Assembly: GCA_902791085.1 (NCBI GenBank)
Contig: CADAUN010000022.1
Coordinates: forward strand, 1 to 12,612
Length of the DNA: 12,612 nucleotides
Source of the DNA: an uncultured Erysipelotrichaceae bacterium
Lineage (GTDB): Bacteria; Bacillota_I; Bacilli_A; RFN20; CAG-826
Direction of reading: 5' to 3'
The position numbers were made by a program, and so were the translations under genes. Positions 1-6,496 of the stretch are shown here, in pieces (position 1 is the first letter of the stretch; every line of letters starts with the position of its first letter). The notes beneath the pieces are model-generated. The model saw nothing but the letters and a program-made list of their open reading frames with translations, searched no databases and was not told the origin of the DNA.

Positions 1-2
1 CG

Positions 3-29
3 AAAAAGCCGGGAGCCATGGCTCCCAAC
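3..29 (-). terminator. Intrinsic terminator at the left edge
   Basis: Read on the minus strand, positions 29-21 pair with 16-8 around a CATG loop. The core is the perfect palindrome GGGAGCCATGGCTCCC at 11-26. Two G-U pairs and one G-C pair extend it to a 9-bp stem, which runs straight into five U residues (plus-strand A at 3-7). The plus-strand reading has no U-tract, so the signal is one-directional. It lies more than 200 bp past the operon terminator at 260-295, so it probably serves a different transcript. Confidence 0.7.
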
Positions 30-82
30 CACCCTTCTCGGATATCTTATCCTCGAAGGTCGGAAGGAACAAATTCTCCCGG
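3..82 (-). promoter_or_regulatory. Structured RNA with possible terminator/antiterminator switch
   Basis: On the minus strand the segment CCGGGAG (82-76) is perfectly complementary to CUCCCGG (15-9), which is the 3' arm of the terminator at 3-29. The two pairings exclude each other. Between them lies a second hairpin (59-33) with arms CCUUC/GAAGG and GGAUA/UAUCC, loop AGA, and a symmetric GA/GA internal loop of the tandem sheared G-A type. GGGUGG follows it, then the terminator. This is the layout of a riboswitch-like leader or attenuator for a gene left of the window; it could also be the 3' part of a small RNA. I could not match it to a named RNA family. Confidence 0.4.
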
Positions 83-259
83 AATTTAATATATGAAAAC
101 GTCCATCCAAAAAGACCTGGTAAAAAGGGGCGGCACTGAGACACAAAGAAGTGGCTGACGAAGGTAACGAAACGCGGAAATGAACCTCAAGCGGTCTATC
201 ATTTTCGGTTTTGATCCAAAGATGTTTCATCGGATTTCTCCCATTCACAAATCGTTTTC
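83..259. other. Non-coding stretch, nothing assigned
   Basis: This part of the 307-base gap lies between the operon terminator and the structured RNA. I see no gene with a convincing start, ribosome-binding site or family signature on either strand. A short charged plus-strand reading around 95-200 is interrupted by TGA and matches nothing I recognise. A weak AT-rich minus-strand stretch near 85-105 could hold a promoter for the RNA at 3-82, but no good -35/-10 pair is visible. The segment may be a decayed mobile-element remnant or a dispersed repeat. Confidence 0.4.
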
Positions 260-295
260 AAAAAAAGAAAGCCATGGAATTATACCACGGCTTTC
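260..295 (-). terminator. Operon terminator (Rho-independent)
   Basis: On the minus strand, just after the stop of the repeat lipoprotein, GAAAGCCGTGG (295-285) pairs with CCATGGCTTTC (277-267) across a 7-nt loop. The stem is 11 bp with one G-U pair and is followed by seven U residues (plus-strand A at 260-266). It begins 12 nt after the stop codon and marks the 3' end of the carbohydrate operon. Confidence 0.9.
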
Positions 296-307
296 TCTCA
301 CCTCTCT

Positions 308-2359
308 CTATGATCGAGTCACAAGTTTGGCAGCTGTGGAATCCAAAATCTCAAAAAGATGCAATCCCGTATCGAAATTCTCTTGATACGTCTTGCCATC
401 GGCAGTAAAGGAGAAATTGTCCACGGAAACCGAAGCGATGTCAGTAGACGCGAAGAGATAAAGATAAACTGGTTTCGTTTGATTCCAATCGCCTTCTTTA
501 TCTTTTTCAGCGCTAGAACCGGTGATATTCATCCACCAATAGTTCGTCGCCATCTCCTTCCATGAATAATGTGTCCAATCGACAACCGCTCCACCGACTC
601 TAAACACCCCTGCATTGTCAGCAGTCGGGTAAAAACTTGGATCAGAAGAAAGACCTAAGCCCCACCACGCATCGCTTTTTGTCGTCTCTACTTTGAGATC
701 AAAGGAAGCGGCTGTCAAAGCGGCATAGGTTGTTTTTGTTTTGAACACCACATTTTCGTTGGCTTTGGAAGGATAGAACTCAACCGCCGAATTAGGAACG
801 GGGTCGTCGGTTAACACGTTCCATATCGAAGCGGCTTTTGAATAGTCAAAAAGCGAAGCGGAGGCATTGGCAAACGTTTCGTTTGCTTCTTGATTCGTTC
901 CGTAATGGATAACGATATCCTTGATGTCAATGTAGCTTCCGCTTTCAAACTCTCCTGCGGCACAGATAAAGAATAGATAGCCCGAGGAATTGACGTTTAT
1001 AGCGATTTCATGCCATTCGTTGTCCCAAGAAGAGGAAGAGACAGTTCTCATCCCGGTATAAATGTTAGCGGAAGCAATATCTTGACTGACACCAAAGCCC
1101 CACCAGCCATCTTTTCCACTCTTTATGCTTCCAGAGAGACGTGCTTTCAAAGAAACCGTAGTAACGGAATCATAAGATGACAACGATTCAAAATATAGTT
1201 TGTCGTCCGTATAAGCACCAACATTCACCCGCGCATAATATTCCGGGACCAACATATCGATGGTTTTCGTCTTGGTGCTTTCAAGAAGATGATCATCCAC
1301 ACTGGCAACGGCATGATAGGTAGTCAAACCGTCATGCGTATAGGAAGCTTCTTCTGTTACTTCGTTACTTACGGTTGCAGCAACGATCTTCGTGTGCCCT
1401 TCTTCCCCCTCGGCGCACCGAGAGCAGGATACGCTCACGCTGGCGCTTTGAAGATCGTCAGACCAAACCCATGTTGGGTGGTCGTAATCGTAATCATGGC
1501 CAAGAGCAGCAACCGCAGCGCTTTTGCTATCGCTAAGCTCAACGCCTTCAATCGCTGCTGTGGCAACAAAGATTCTTTCTCCTTGCGCAATGCAAGAAGG
1601 TTCTTTTTGAAGAGAAGAAGTTACTTCTGCTTGTTGCGTTAATGTATGGCCTTCAGTCCCTTCTTGGCAACGATCGCAAGAGACACTCACTGTTGCGGAA
1701 GAATGATCCGCCGACCAATTCCAGGTCGGTTTAGCCAAATCATAATGATGACCTAATTTAGCTAGGACTTCGGTACGAACATCGCTGAAATCATGTCCAT
1801 CTATTGTTGCTTCGGCCGTATAGGTTTCAGTTCCGTCTTCTAAGCAAGAGGCTGCTTTTGTGGTGCGATGTTGGACGGTGGCAACCGCTTCTTTTTTGTG
1901 CCCTTCTTCTCCTTCGGCGCACCGACGGCAAGACACGCTCACGCTGGCGCTTTGGAGGTCATCAGACCAAGCCCATGTTGGGTGTTCATAATCATAATCA
2001 TGGCCAAGGGCTGCAATCGTTTTCGTCTTTTGATCGGTGAAAGAACGTCCTTCAACTTCGGCGGTCGCGATGAATTTTTCTTCTCCAACCGTAAGGCAAG
2101 TGGCTTCTTTGCTGATGGTCTTGGTAATCTTAGCAGTCTCGGTCAACGTTTCTTCATCTTCTAAGCAATGAAAGGAAACCGTTGCCGAGGCATAATTTTC
2201 ACTCCATGTCCATGTCGGATGGTCCCAATCATAAGTGTGAACATGGCTCGATGAGACGGAGCTAGATGAAGAGAGGATGGATGATGAATTCCCTTGCGGT
2301 TGGCAAGCAGCAAGCATCGAAAAACTAACGATGGATGCAAGAAGAACTGATTTCTTCAT
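308..2359 (-). CDS. Surface lipoprotein, four 84-residue repeats plus two jelly-roll-like domains
   Basis: A 683-residue exported lipoprotein, probably a cell-surface glycan-binding protein. The chosen ATG has the Shine-Dalgarno AGAAAGGA just upstream and opens a signal peptide ending in lipobox LAAC (Cys19). A longer in-frame start at 2422 would put 21 residues before the signal and overlap the previous gene. A Ser-rich linker (25-38) leads to four repeats (about 41-370). Each has a PTWxW motif, a Cys/His-rich SCxRCxEGxEGH segment in repeats 2-4, and a beta-rich second half. Residues 371-683 hold two related domains marked by DGWWGFG (417-423) and DAWWGLG (563-569), the second ending in VSVDNFSF, typical of jelly-roll sugar-binding modules. 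It is the last gene of the operon. The repeat type is common in Firmicutes surface proteins; binding partner and ligand are unknown. Confidence 0.85.
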   Translation of the reverse strand: MKKSVLLASIVSFSMLAACQPQGNSSSILSSSSSVSSSHVHTYDWDHPTWTWSENYASATVSFHCLEDEETLTETAKITKTISKEATCLTVGEEKFIATAEVEGRSFTDQKTKTIAALGHDYDYEHPTWAWSDDLQSASVSVSCRRCAEGEEGHKKEAVATVQHRTTKAASCLEDGTETYTAEATIDGHDFSDVRTEVLAKLGHHYDLAKPTWNWSADHSSATVSVSCDRCQEGTEGHTLTQQAEVTSSLQKEPSCIAQGERIFVATAAIEGVELSDSKSAAVAALGHDYDYDHPTWVWSDDLQSASVSVSCSRCAEGEEGHTKIVAATVSNEVTEEASYTHDGLTTYHAVASVDDHLLESTKTKTIDMLVPEYYARVNVGAYTDDKLYFESLSSYDSVTTVSLKARLSGSIKSGKDGWWGFGVSQDIASANIYTGMRTVSSSSWDNEWHEIAINVNSSGYLFFICAAGEFESGSYIDIKDIVIHYGTNQEANETFANASASLFDYSKAASIWNVLTDDPVPNSAVEFYPSKANENVVFKTKTTYAALTAASFDLKVETTKSDAWWGLGLSSDPSFYPTADNAGVFRVGGAVVDWTHYSWKEMATNYWWMNITGSSAEKDKEGDWNQTKPVYLYLFASTDIASVSVDNFSFTADGKTYQENFDTGLHLFEILDSTAAKLVTRS
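1250..2239 (-). repeat. Four tandem protein repeats (about 252-bp period)
   Basis: Repeat 1 is 2006-2239 (78 codons), repeat 2 is 1754-2005, repeat 3 is 1502-1753 and repeat 4 is 1250-1501 (exactly 84 codons each). Repeat 1 lacks the CxxC pair, and repeat 4 has Tyr where the others have the later Cys (ASC to ASY). The first halves of repeats 2 and 4, at 1898-2017 and 1394-1513, are about 87 percent identical in DNA by hand alignment and exactly 504 bp apart. Repeat 3 and the second halves are much more diverged. Confidence 0.9.
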
Positions 2360-2377
2360 AATGAATTCCTTTCTGCC

Positions 2378-2391
2378 ATAAAGGCCTTTAT
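2378..2391. promoter_or_regulatory. 14-bp perfect palindrome in the intergenic gap
   Basis: ATAAAGGCCTTTAT sits in the 44-bp gap between the cytoplasmic glycosidase-like gene and the repeat lipoprotein, just before the latter's Shine-Dalgarno. It could be a weak operator, a small hairpin modulating translation or mRNA stability, or chance. There is no U-tract, so it is not a terminator. Confidence 0.3.
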
Positions 2392-2403
2392 TAGAGGATG
2401 GGG

Positions 2404-3591
2404 TTATGCTCCAAGGAAACACGCTTCTTGTGGATCAAGCAGTGCCATTTCTCCAGGAGCAAGGTAGGTGGAGAGCGTCTTGCCATTGGCAAGGGTGACG
2501 CTCCAATGGTTGCTGTGGGTAAAATCAAGATTCACCAACGAGACATAGATGCGGTCCTCGTATAAATCTCGATAATAAGAAACACAAACAGGGTAAGGAA
2601 GCTTTGCTTCAAGATGCGTAACGACCAAATCGGCAACAAAACGATGTTGTGGATCGTATAGATGACCAAAATGCATGGCTTTGACAAGTTCCATGCGATT
2701 GAAATAGCGTTGATATCGTTCTAAAAAACGCTGCATTTCATTCGCAATCATCTGAAATGAGGCATCATTGCATCTTAGTGCTTTGCCGCCAAAAGGTGTG
2801 TCATGAAAAGAAAGGTCCAAATCGGTTTGATAATAATAAAACCAAATGATTCCACGTGCCCCGTGGGCAAAAGCAGTCGATATCTGCCAGCGAATATCAT
2901 CCGCGGATGGCGAACGGTAGAGCCAATGGCCAACTGCCAACAAGGAAACATAAAAGGGGATTCCTTTTTCTTTTGTGATTTTGCGATATTCGTCTAAATC
3001 ATAAAAATAGGTAGCCACTCCATCTTCTTGGTTTTGCCCATCTTGCAAGCATTGCGTGTAATGGTCAAAACCGATATAGGGAGCATCGGTAGAAACAAGG
3101 ATTTTTCTTAATAAATTCTCAAATTCTTCCGGTGTCTGCTTCCCGCATTCTAAAAATGGGTCGGCCGATCCCCAATACGGGAGCAGATTCAAGAAATGCT
3201 TCTTGGAAGGCATCTCTTGCTGAATCAAACGATAGGCATCAATGGCCATTTGTGTTTCATCTGGCTGCGGTTCGTCTCCCACATAGAATCCATAAACGGA
3301 AGGATGATCCCCATATTCGCGATGTACTGTCTTTACGACATCGAAATACGCTTCTTTTCCTAATGTGCCCAAACGACGAAAATTTAAGCGATCATCGTTC
3401 ATCAAAAGCGGCAAATCGGCGTCTTTGCATGCGTCTAATAACGTCAAAACATCTTGGCGCTTGCTTTCTCCTTCCACATAACGAAATGACATCGGGAGAT
3501 TAAACCCACTGTCTTTCCATCGCGCCACTTGCTCCACACCTAAAATGCCATAAGGCGCGTAATTCCAAAATCCAAATTTAATGTCTTCCAT
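2404..3591 (-). CDS. Cytoplasmic TIM-barrel glycoside hydrolase-like protein
   Basis: A 395-residue protein with no signal peptide, so presumably cytoplasmic. The pattern is a TIM-barrel glycosidase. The N-terminal strand/helix reads FGFWNYAPYG then GFNLPMSFRYVEG. A strand ends in GFYVGDEP (Asp106-Glu107), followed by FLNLLPYW (133-140), YIGFDHY (172-178) and GIIWFYYYQ (247-255). A C-terminal beta domain (about 340-390) holds SLVNLDF and APGEMALL. The Asp-Glu pair is the best catalytic candidate, either a variant of the clan-A NEP acid/base or an Asp-Glu pair as in substrate-assisted hexosaminidases; I cannot choose. It shares the same motif order with the lipoprotein at 5033-6496, so the two are paralogues. 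Only 13 nt separate its ATG from the SBP stop, and its Shine-Dalgarno (GATGAG) is weak, suggesting translational coupling. It probably acts on imported oligosaccharides. Confidence 0.75.
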   Translation of the reverse strand: MEDIKFGFWNYAPYGILGVEQVARWKDSGFNLPMSFRYVEGESKRQDVLTLLDACKDADLPLLMNDDRLNFRRLGTLGKEAYFDVVKTVHREYGDHPSVYGFYVGDEPQPDETQMAIDAYRLIQQEMPSKKHFLNLLPYWGSADPFLECGKQTPEEFENLLRKILVSTDAPYIGFDHYTQCLQDGQNQEDGVATYFYDLDEYRKITKEKGIPFYVSLLAVGHWLYRSPSADDIRWQISTAFAHGARGIIWFYYYQTDLDLSFHDTPFGGKALRCNDASFQMIANEMQRFLERYQRYFNRMELVKAMHFGHLYDPQHRFVADLVVTHLEAKLPYPVCVSYYRDLYEDRIYVSLVNLDFTHSNHWSVTLANGKTLSTYLAPGEMALLDPQEACFLGA

Positions 3592-3604
3592 ATCTCATCG
3601 TGCT

Positions 3605-5005
3605 TCACAACGATTGCCAAGCGCTCCAATTGGATTTGACATATTCATAATCGCTTTGCAAACAATAATCGTCCGTATAGGTCTGCGGGTCATTTAAAAT
3701 CTTGTAATTCCAATACCCGCCCTGTGGATAAAGAGAAATATAGCCGCGCATCGCGATTGCGTTATGGGTTCGCGGGAGATAAAGGGCATTATTTTTCGTG
3801 ATGTCGAGAATGGATTTGCCAAAGTTTGACATTCTCGCATAAGCGCTCGAAGCGGAATCGCGGTTATATTGCATCGGGCGAATGGCATTCGTCATCGAGG
3901 TATAGAGTTCCGACATTGCCGAGGTGTTGATAAATTTCAAAAAGTCTAAGGCATCCGCCACATTGTGCGCGTTCTTGGGGATGAAATAGGAGGCACCGAT
4001 ACCGGCGTCAATCACTGGTTTGTCATCTTCGGTTGTATAAGAAGAGGAATGAAGCACCTGATTCGATTCATCTGAAACGGAAGGAGAGGCAAACATTCTT
4101 AAGTCAAGATCAGGGCTGTCTTTCATATAGGCTTTCATTTCGTTTTCAAACCACGAACCATTGATCATCATTGCCGCATTGCCTTGCAAAATATCGCGTT
4201 GCGCGATGATGTGTGTCTTTGAAGCTGAACCCTTCATCACATAATCGCCGCCGAAGAATTTTTTAAGGTTATCCATGGCGTAGCGTTTGGCTTTTGACAC
4301 TTCGCCTGAAGGGTTAAACACTTCTGGCGATTCGTAACGATAGAAAGTATCTAAATTCGTTACGCCAGCATAGGAATCCATCCAGCTATCCGTCGCGAGA
4401 TACAAGTAGCCGTCGGCTGCTGCGCCACAATAAACAATCGGCGCAACCTTTCCCTCCGTATCCGTTATAATTTGCTGGCAAAGATCTTCCATTTCTTTCG
4501 TTGTGGTCGGGATTTTCCAGCCATATTTTGTAAACAATGACGCGTTATATACCCATCCGCTGACACTGGTGTATTCGGGGATGGAATAGTAATGACCATT
4601 ATAAAATGAATAATCCGCCGCGCCTGCTTCCAGCATGTTATGCAAGGTTTTTCCGTCTTCGATTTCACTTTGGTACAAATCCGTTAAATCGTAGACTAGG
4701 CCTTTGACTACCCATTGATCGATGGCAAGGACAGAACGCACGGAGTAAAGATCGGATAAATTCGAATTCGCTTCTAATTTTGACGCCGTGGTGGAATTGA
4801 TGTCACGGTTAGGCACCAAAGAAATACGGACATCGGGGTGTTGTTCCATATAGGCATTGGCAAGCGCCTCATAAACTTCCGTGCCAAAGCCACCCCGTAA
4901 AAATTCGAATTTCACCACCCGTCTGGTATCCGTTGTCGAAGGATCGCCACAGGCAGATAAGGCCATGGTCATTAGACCAAGCAACAAAACCGATTTCTTT
5001 TTCAT
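3605..5005 (-). CDS. Extracellular solute-binding lipoprotein of a carbohydrate ABC importer
   Basis: A 466-residue family-1-type sugar-binding protein (CUT1 importer class). The start chosen is the ATG of MKKKSV, preceded by AGAGGA at good spacing; a GTG seven codons upstream would lie before that site. The signal ends in lipobox LSAC (Cys19). The mature part begins with a strand and helix typical of the family (VVKFEFLRGG, then EVYEALANAYMEQHPDVRI). It continues with DLYSV, YSIPEYTSVSGWVYNASLF and, late, IGASYFIPKNAHNVADALDFLKF, all standard periplasmic-binding landmarks of this family. It should deliver sugar to the permeases at 8799-10618. Its place four genes after the first permease is unusual, since the binding protein normally leads such operons. 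The ligand is unknown. Confidence 0.9.
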   Translation of the reverse strand: MKKKSVLLLGLMTMALSACGDPSTTDTRRVVKFEFLRGGFGTEVYEALANAYMEQHPDVRISLVPNRDINSTTASKLEANSNLSDLYSVRSVLAIDQWVVKGLVYDLTDLYQSEIEDGKTLHNMLEAGAADYSFYNGHYYSIPEYTSVSGWVYNASLFTKYGWKIPTTTKEMEDLCQQIITDTEGKVAPIVYCGAAADGYLYLATDSWMDSYAGVTNLDTFYRYESPEVFNPSGEVSKAKRYAMDNLKKFFGGDYVMKGSASKTHIIAQRDILQGNAAMMINGSWFENEMKAYMKDSPDLDLRMFASPSVSDESNQVLHSSSYTTEDDKPVIDAGIGASYFIPKNAHNVADALDFLKFINTSAMSELYTSMTNAIRPMQYNRDSASSAYARMSNFGKSILDITKNNALYLPRTHNAIAMRGYISLYPQGGYWNYKILNDPQTYTDDYCLQSDYEYVKSNWSAWQSL

Positions 5006-5032
5006 TCTTTTTTCCTCTTTTGACACAAAAAT

Positions 5033-6496
5033 TCAGCGGATTGGGATGATAAATCGTCCTTCTCCGGGATATAGGTTGAAGGTATATTCACCATTGCTAG
5101 GCAAGGTGATTAACATTTTTTGTCCCATGCGGTAGACCAATAATCCGCGCGCATCAGAAAAACGTAACTTCACAACGTCATTTTTTCGAAAGTAGGGATC
5201 AGTGAAATTCACTAACATAAAGGCGTCATCCCCTCCTTCTTTCGCTTCAAAGGTGGTAAGCAGGGTATCTTGGCTCACGGAAGAAAAAGCGACACGCGGA
5301 TGGGAGGAAAGCGGGTTTAGCAAATTGGCAAAGTTTTGATTTTCATACATCTCATCGGCATTTTTGTACATCACACCGCTCCAGTCATAAGCCAAATAGG
5401 TGTCTTCGAAAGCGTGAATTTCTTGATTGACAGTTTTGGCGGCATCGTAAGTCCAGTTGTAGCTTCCGTCCTGATAATTTAGCAAAGCGTAATCGTTAGA
5501 AGTCTTGGAAGACTCACCATTCGCATATTGGTAATAAATCATTTCTTTCGCTCCGAAAGCCATTTCGGTATATGCCTGAAACCGAATGTCGGAGACGCCA
5601 CACATCGTGCGCAATCCCGTAAAGTCGCCACAATCTTGTAAGAAGGCGCGAAGCTCCACCCCATAATCGCGGCACATGCTTGCTGCCAATTCTAGATTGT
5701 ATAGATAGGTTTCACGCAAGAAGGAACCATCGAACTGATCCGTTAGGAAAGGATAATAATCGTAAGAAACATACCCTAATTTTTTCGCTAAATGATCGAA
5801 ATAATATTGCAAATATTCGCGATAAGAACGATCACCGCTTTTGGAAAGGCCGATAGGCGCAACATAAGCAGGCAAAAGGTTCACCATCACTTCGCCAGTA
5901 ACACCAGCTTTTTTCAAGGCTTCTTGATAAGCATCCACTTGCCAAACGATGCGGTCCATCTCTTCTAATTTCGGTTCATCACCGCCAAAATTCCCAGCAT
6001 AAGCCGATGAGTGAATGTATGAATTAGAGGAATCAAACATGCGGGAAATTACTTTTTGAAAAGCCGCTTCATCATCGATTCCCTGGTCTAAGAAATTCTT
6101 GTAAAGCCCATAAAAAGACCAATCCCGCACATAATAGGAAACATGGTACTTTTCGCAAAGAGAAAGCGCCGTTAAAGCGTCTTTTTGTGCTTTTTCTGAG
6201 CGGGCGGCGATAGATTCATAAATATCGGCTCCGGAGGCGTAGGAAGCGCCTTCATATAAAGCGATGATTTTATTGAAACCCGCCTCGGTCAGCTTTTGGA
6301 AGTGTTCATCGGTCAATGTGCTGACATTGTGATTGTTTCCGGCCCAGTTGGCGACGGTTGGCCCTGCATAGGCCGTAAATTTCACCCCATCGGTAGGAGC
6401 AAATGTTGGTTCCGTCAAAGAACGCGTGCCGCATGACGAAAGGCATAAGGAGAGCAAGCCAAAACTAAAAGCAGCTAAAAATCGCTTTTTATTCAT
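5033..6496 (-). CDS. Surface lipoprotein with TIM-barrel glycoside hydrolase-like domain
   Basis: A 487-residue lipoprotein with lipobox LSSC (Cys22). The start has a strong AAGGAG site, and its ATG overlaps the previous gene's stop by 8 bp (ATGAATAA), so translation is probably coupled. A barrel begins near residue 38 (VKFTAYAGPTVANW). NFGGDEP (169-175) carries the candidate catalytic pair Asp173-Glu174. Next come VMVNLLPAYVAP (203-214), YVSYDYYPF (242-250), RAFLQDCGDF (283-292) and EMIYYQYANGE (318-328). A C-terminal beta domain (about 390-487) contains FMLVNF and LYPGEGRFIIPI. The order matches the cytoplasmic protein at 2404-3591. Here it is tethered outside, so it likely attacks the glycan before uptake. 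No clan-A nucleophile Glu is obvious, so family and mechanism stay open. Confidence 0.78.
   Translation of the reverse strand: MNKKRFLAAFSFGLLSLCLSSCGTRSLTEPTFAPTDGVKFTAYAGPTVANWAGNNHNVSTLTDEHFQKLTEAGFNKIIALYEGASYASGADIYESIAARSEKAQKDALTALSLCEKYHVSYYVRDWSFYGLYKNFLDQGIDDEAAFQKVISRMFDSSNSYIHSSAYAGNFGGDEPKLEEMDRIVWQVDAYQEALKKAGVTGEVMVNLLPAYVAPIGLSKSGDRSYREYLQYYFDHLAKKLGYVSYDYYPFLTDQFDGSFLRETYLYNLELAASMCRDYGVELRAFLQDCGDFTGLRTMCGVSDIRFQAYTEMAFGAKEMIYYQYANGESSKTSNDYALLNYQDGSYNWTYDAAKTVNQEIHAFEDTYLAYDWSGVMYKNADEMYENQNFANLLNPLSSHPRVAFSSVSQDTLLTTFEAKEGGDDAFMLVNFTDPYFRKNDVVKLRFSDARGLLVYRMGQKMLITLPSNGEYTFNLYPGEGRFIIPIR

Noticed and set aside
8..37. GGGTGG (minus strand) before a terminator, as in a T-box leader
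   Set aside because: The rest of the T-box core (ACCGCG) is absent and no Stem I landmarks were found upstream, so a T-box is not claimed.
56..70. Plus-strand GGTCGGAAGGAAC, similar to the SRP RNA apical motif
   Set aside because: The GGAA cannot be placed at the tip of a helix with the required asymmetric loop, and the only U-tract belongs to the other strand.
155..172. CTGACGA followed by GAAA, resembling a hammerhead ribozyme core
   Set aside because: The stem between the two core parts would have essentially no base pairs, and no partner strands for the other stems with a cleavage triplet could be found.
1289..2164. Plus-strand open frames of 78-117 codons opposite the repeat lipoprotein
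   Set aside because: They are antisense shadows. They resemble each other only because the coding repeats beneath them do, and they have no ribosome-binding sites.
3605..3607. Possibility of a mycoplasma-type code with TGA as Trp
   Set aside because: TGA ends the SBP, the glycosidase lipoprotein and the MalG-type permease at family-typical ends, and Trp is encoded by TGG throughout.
5033..6496. Assignment of the GDEP proteins to GH5 from the NEP-like motif
   Set aside because: Asn is replaced by Asp and no nucleophile Glu is evident on the expected late strand, so only a TIM-barrel glycosidase-like call is supported.
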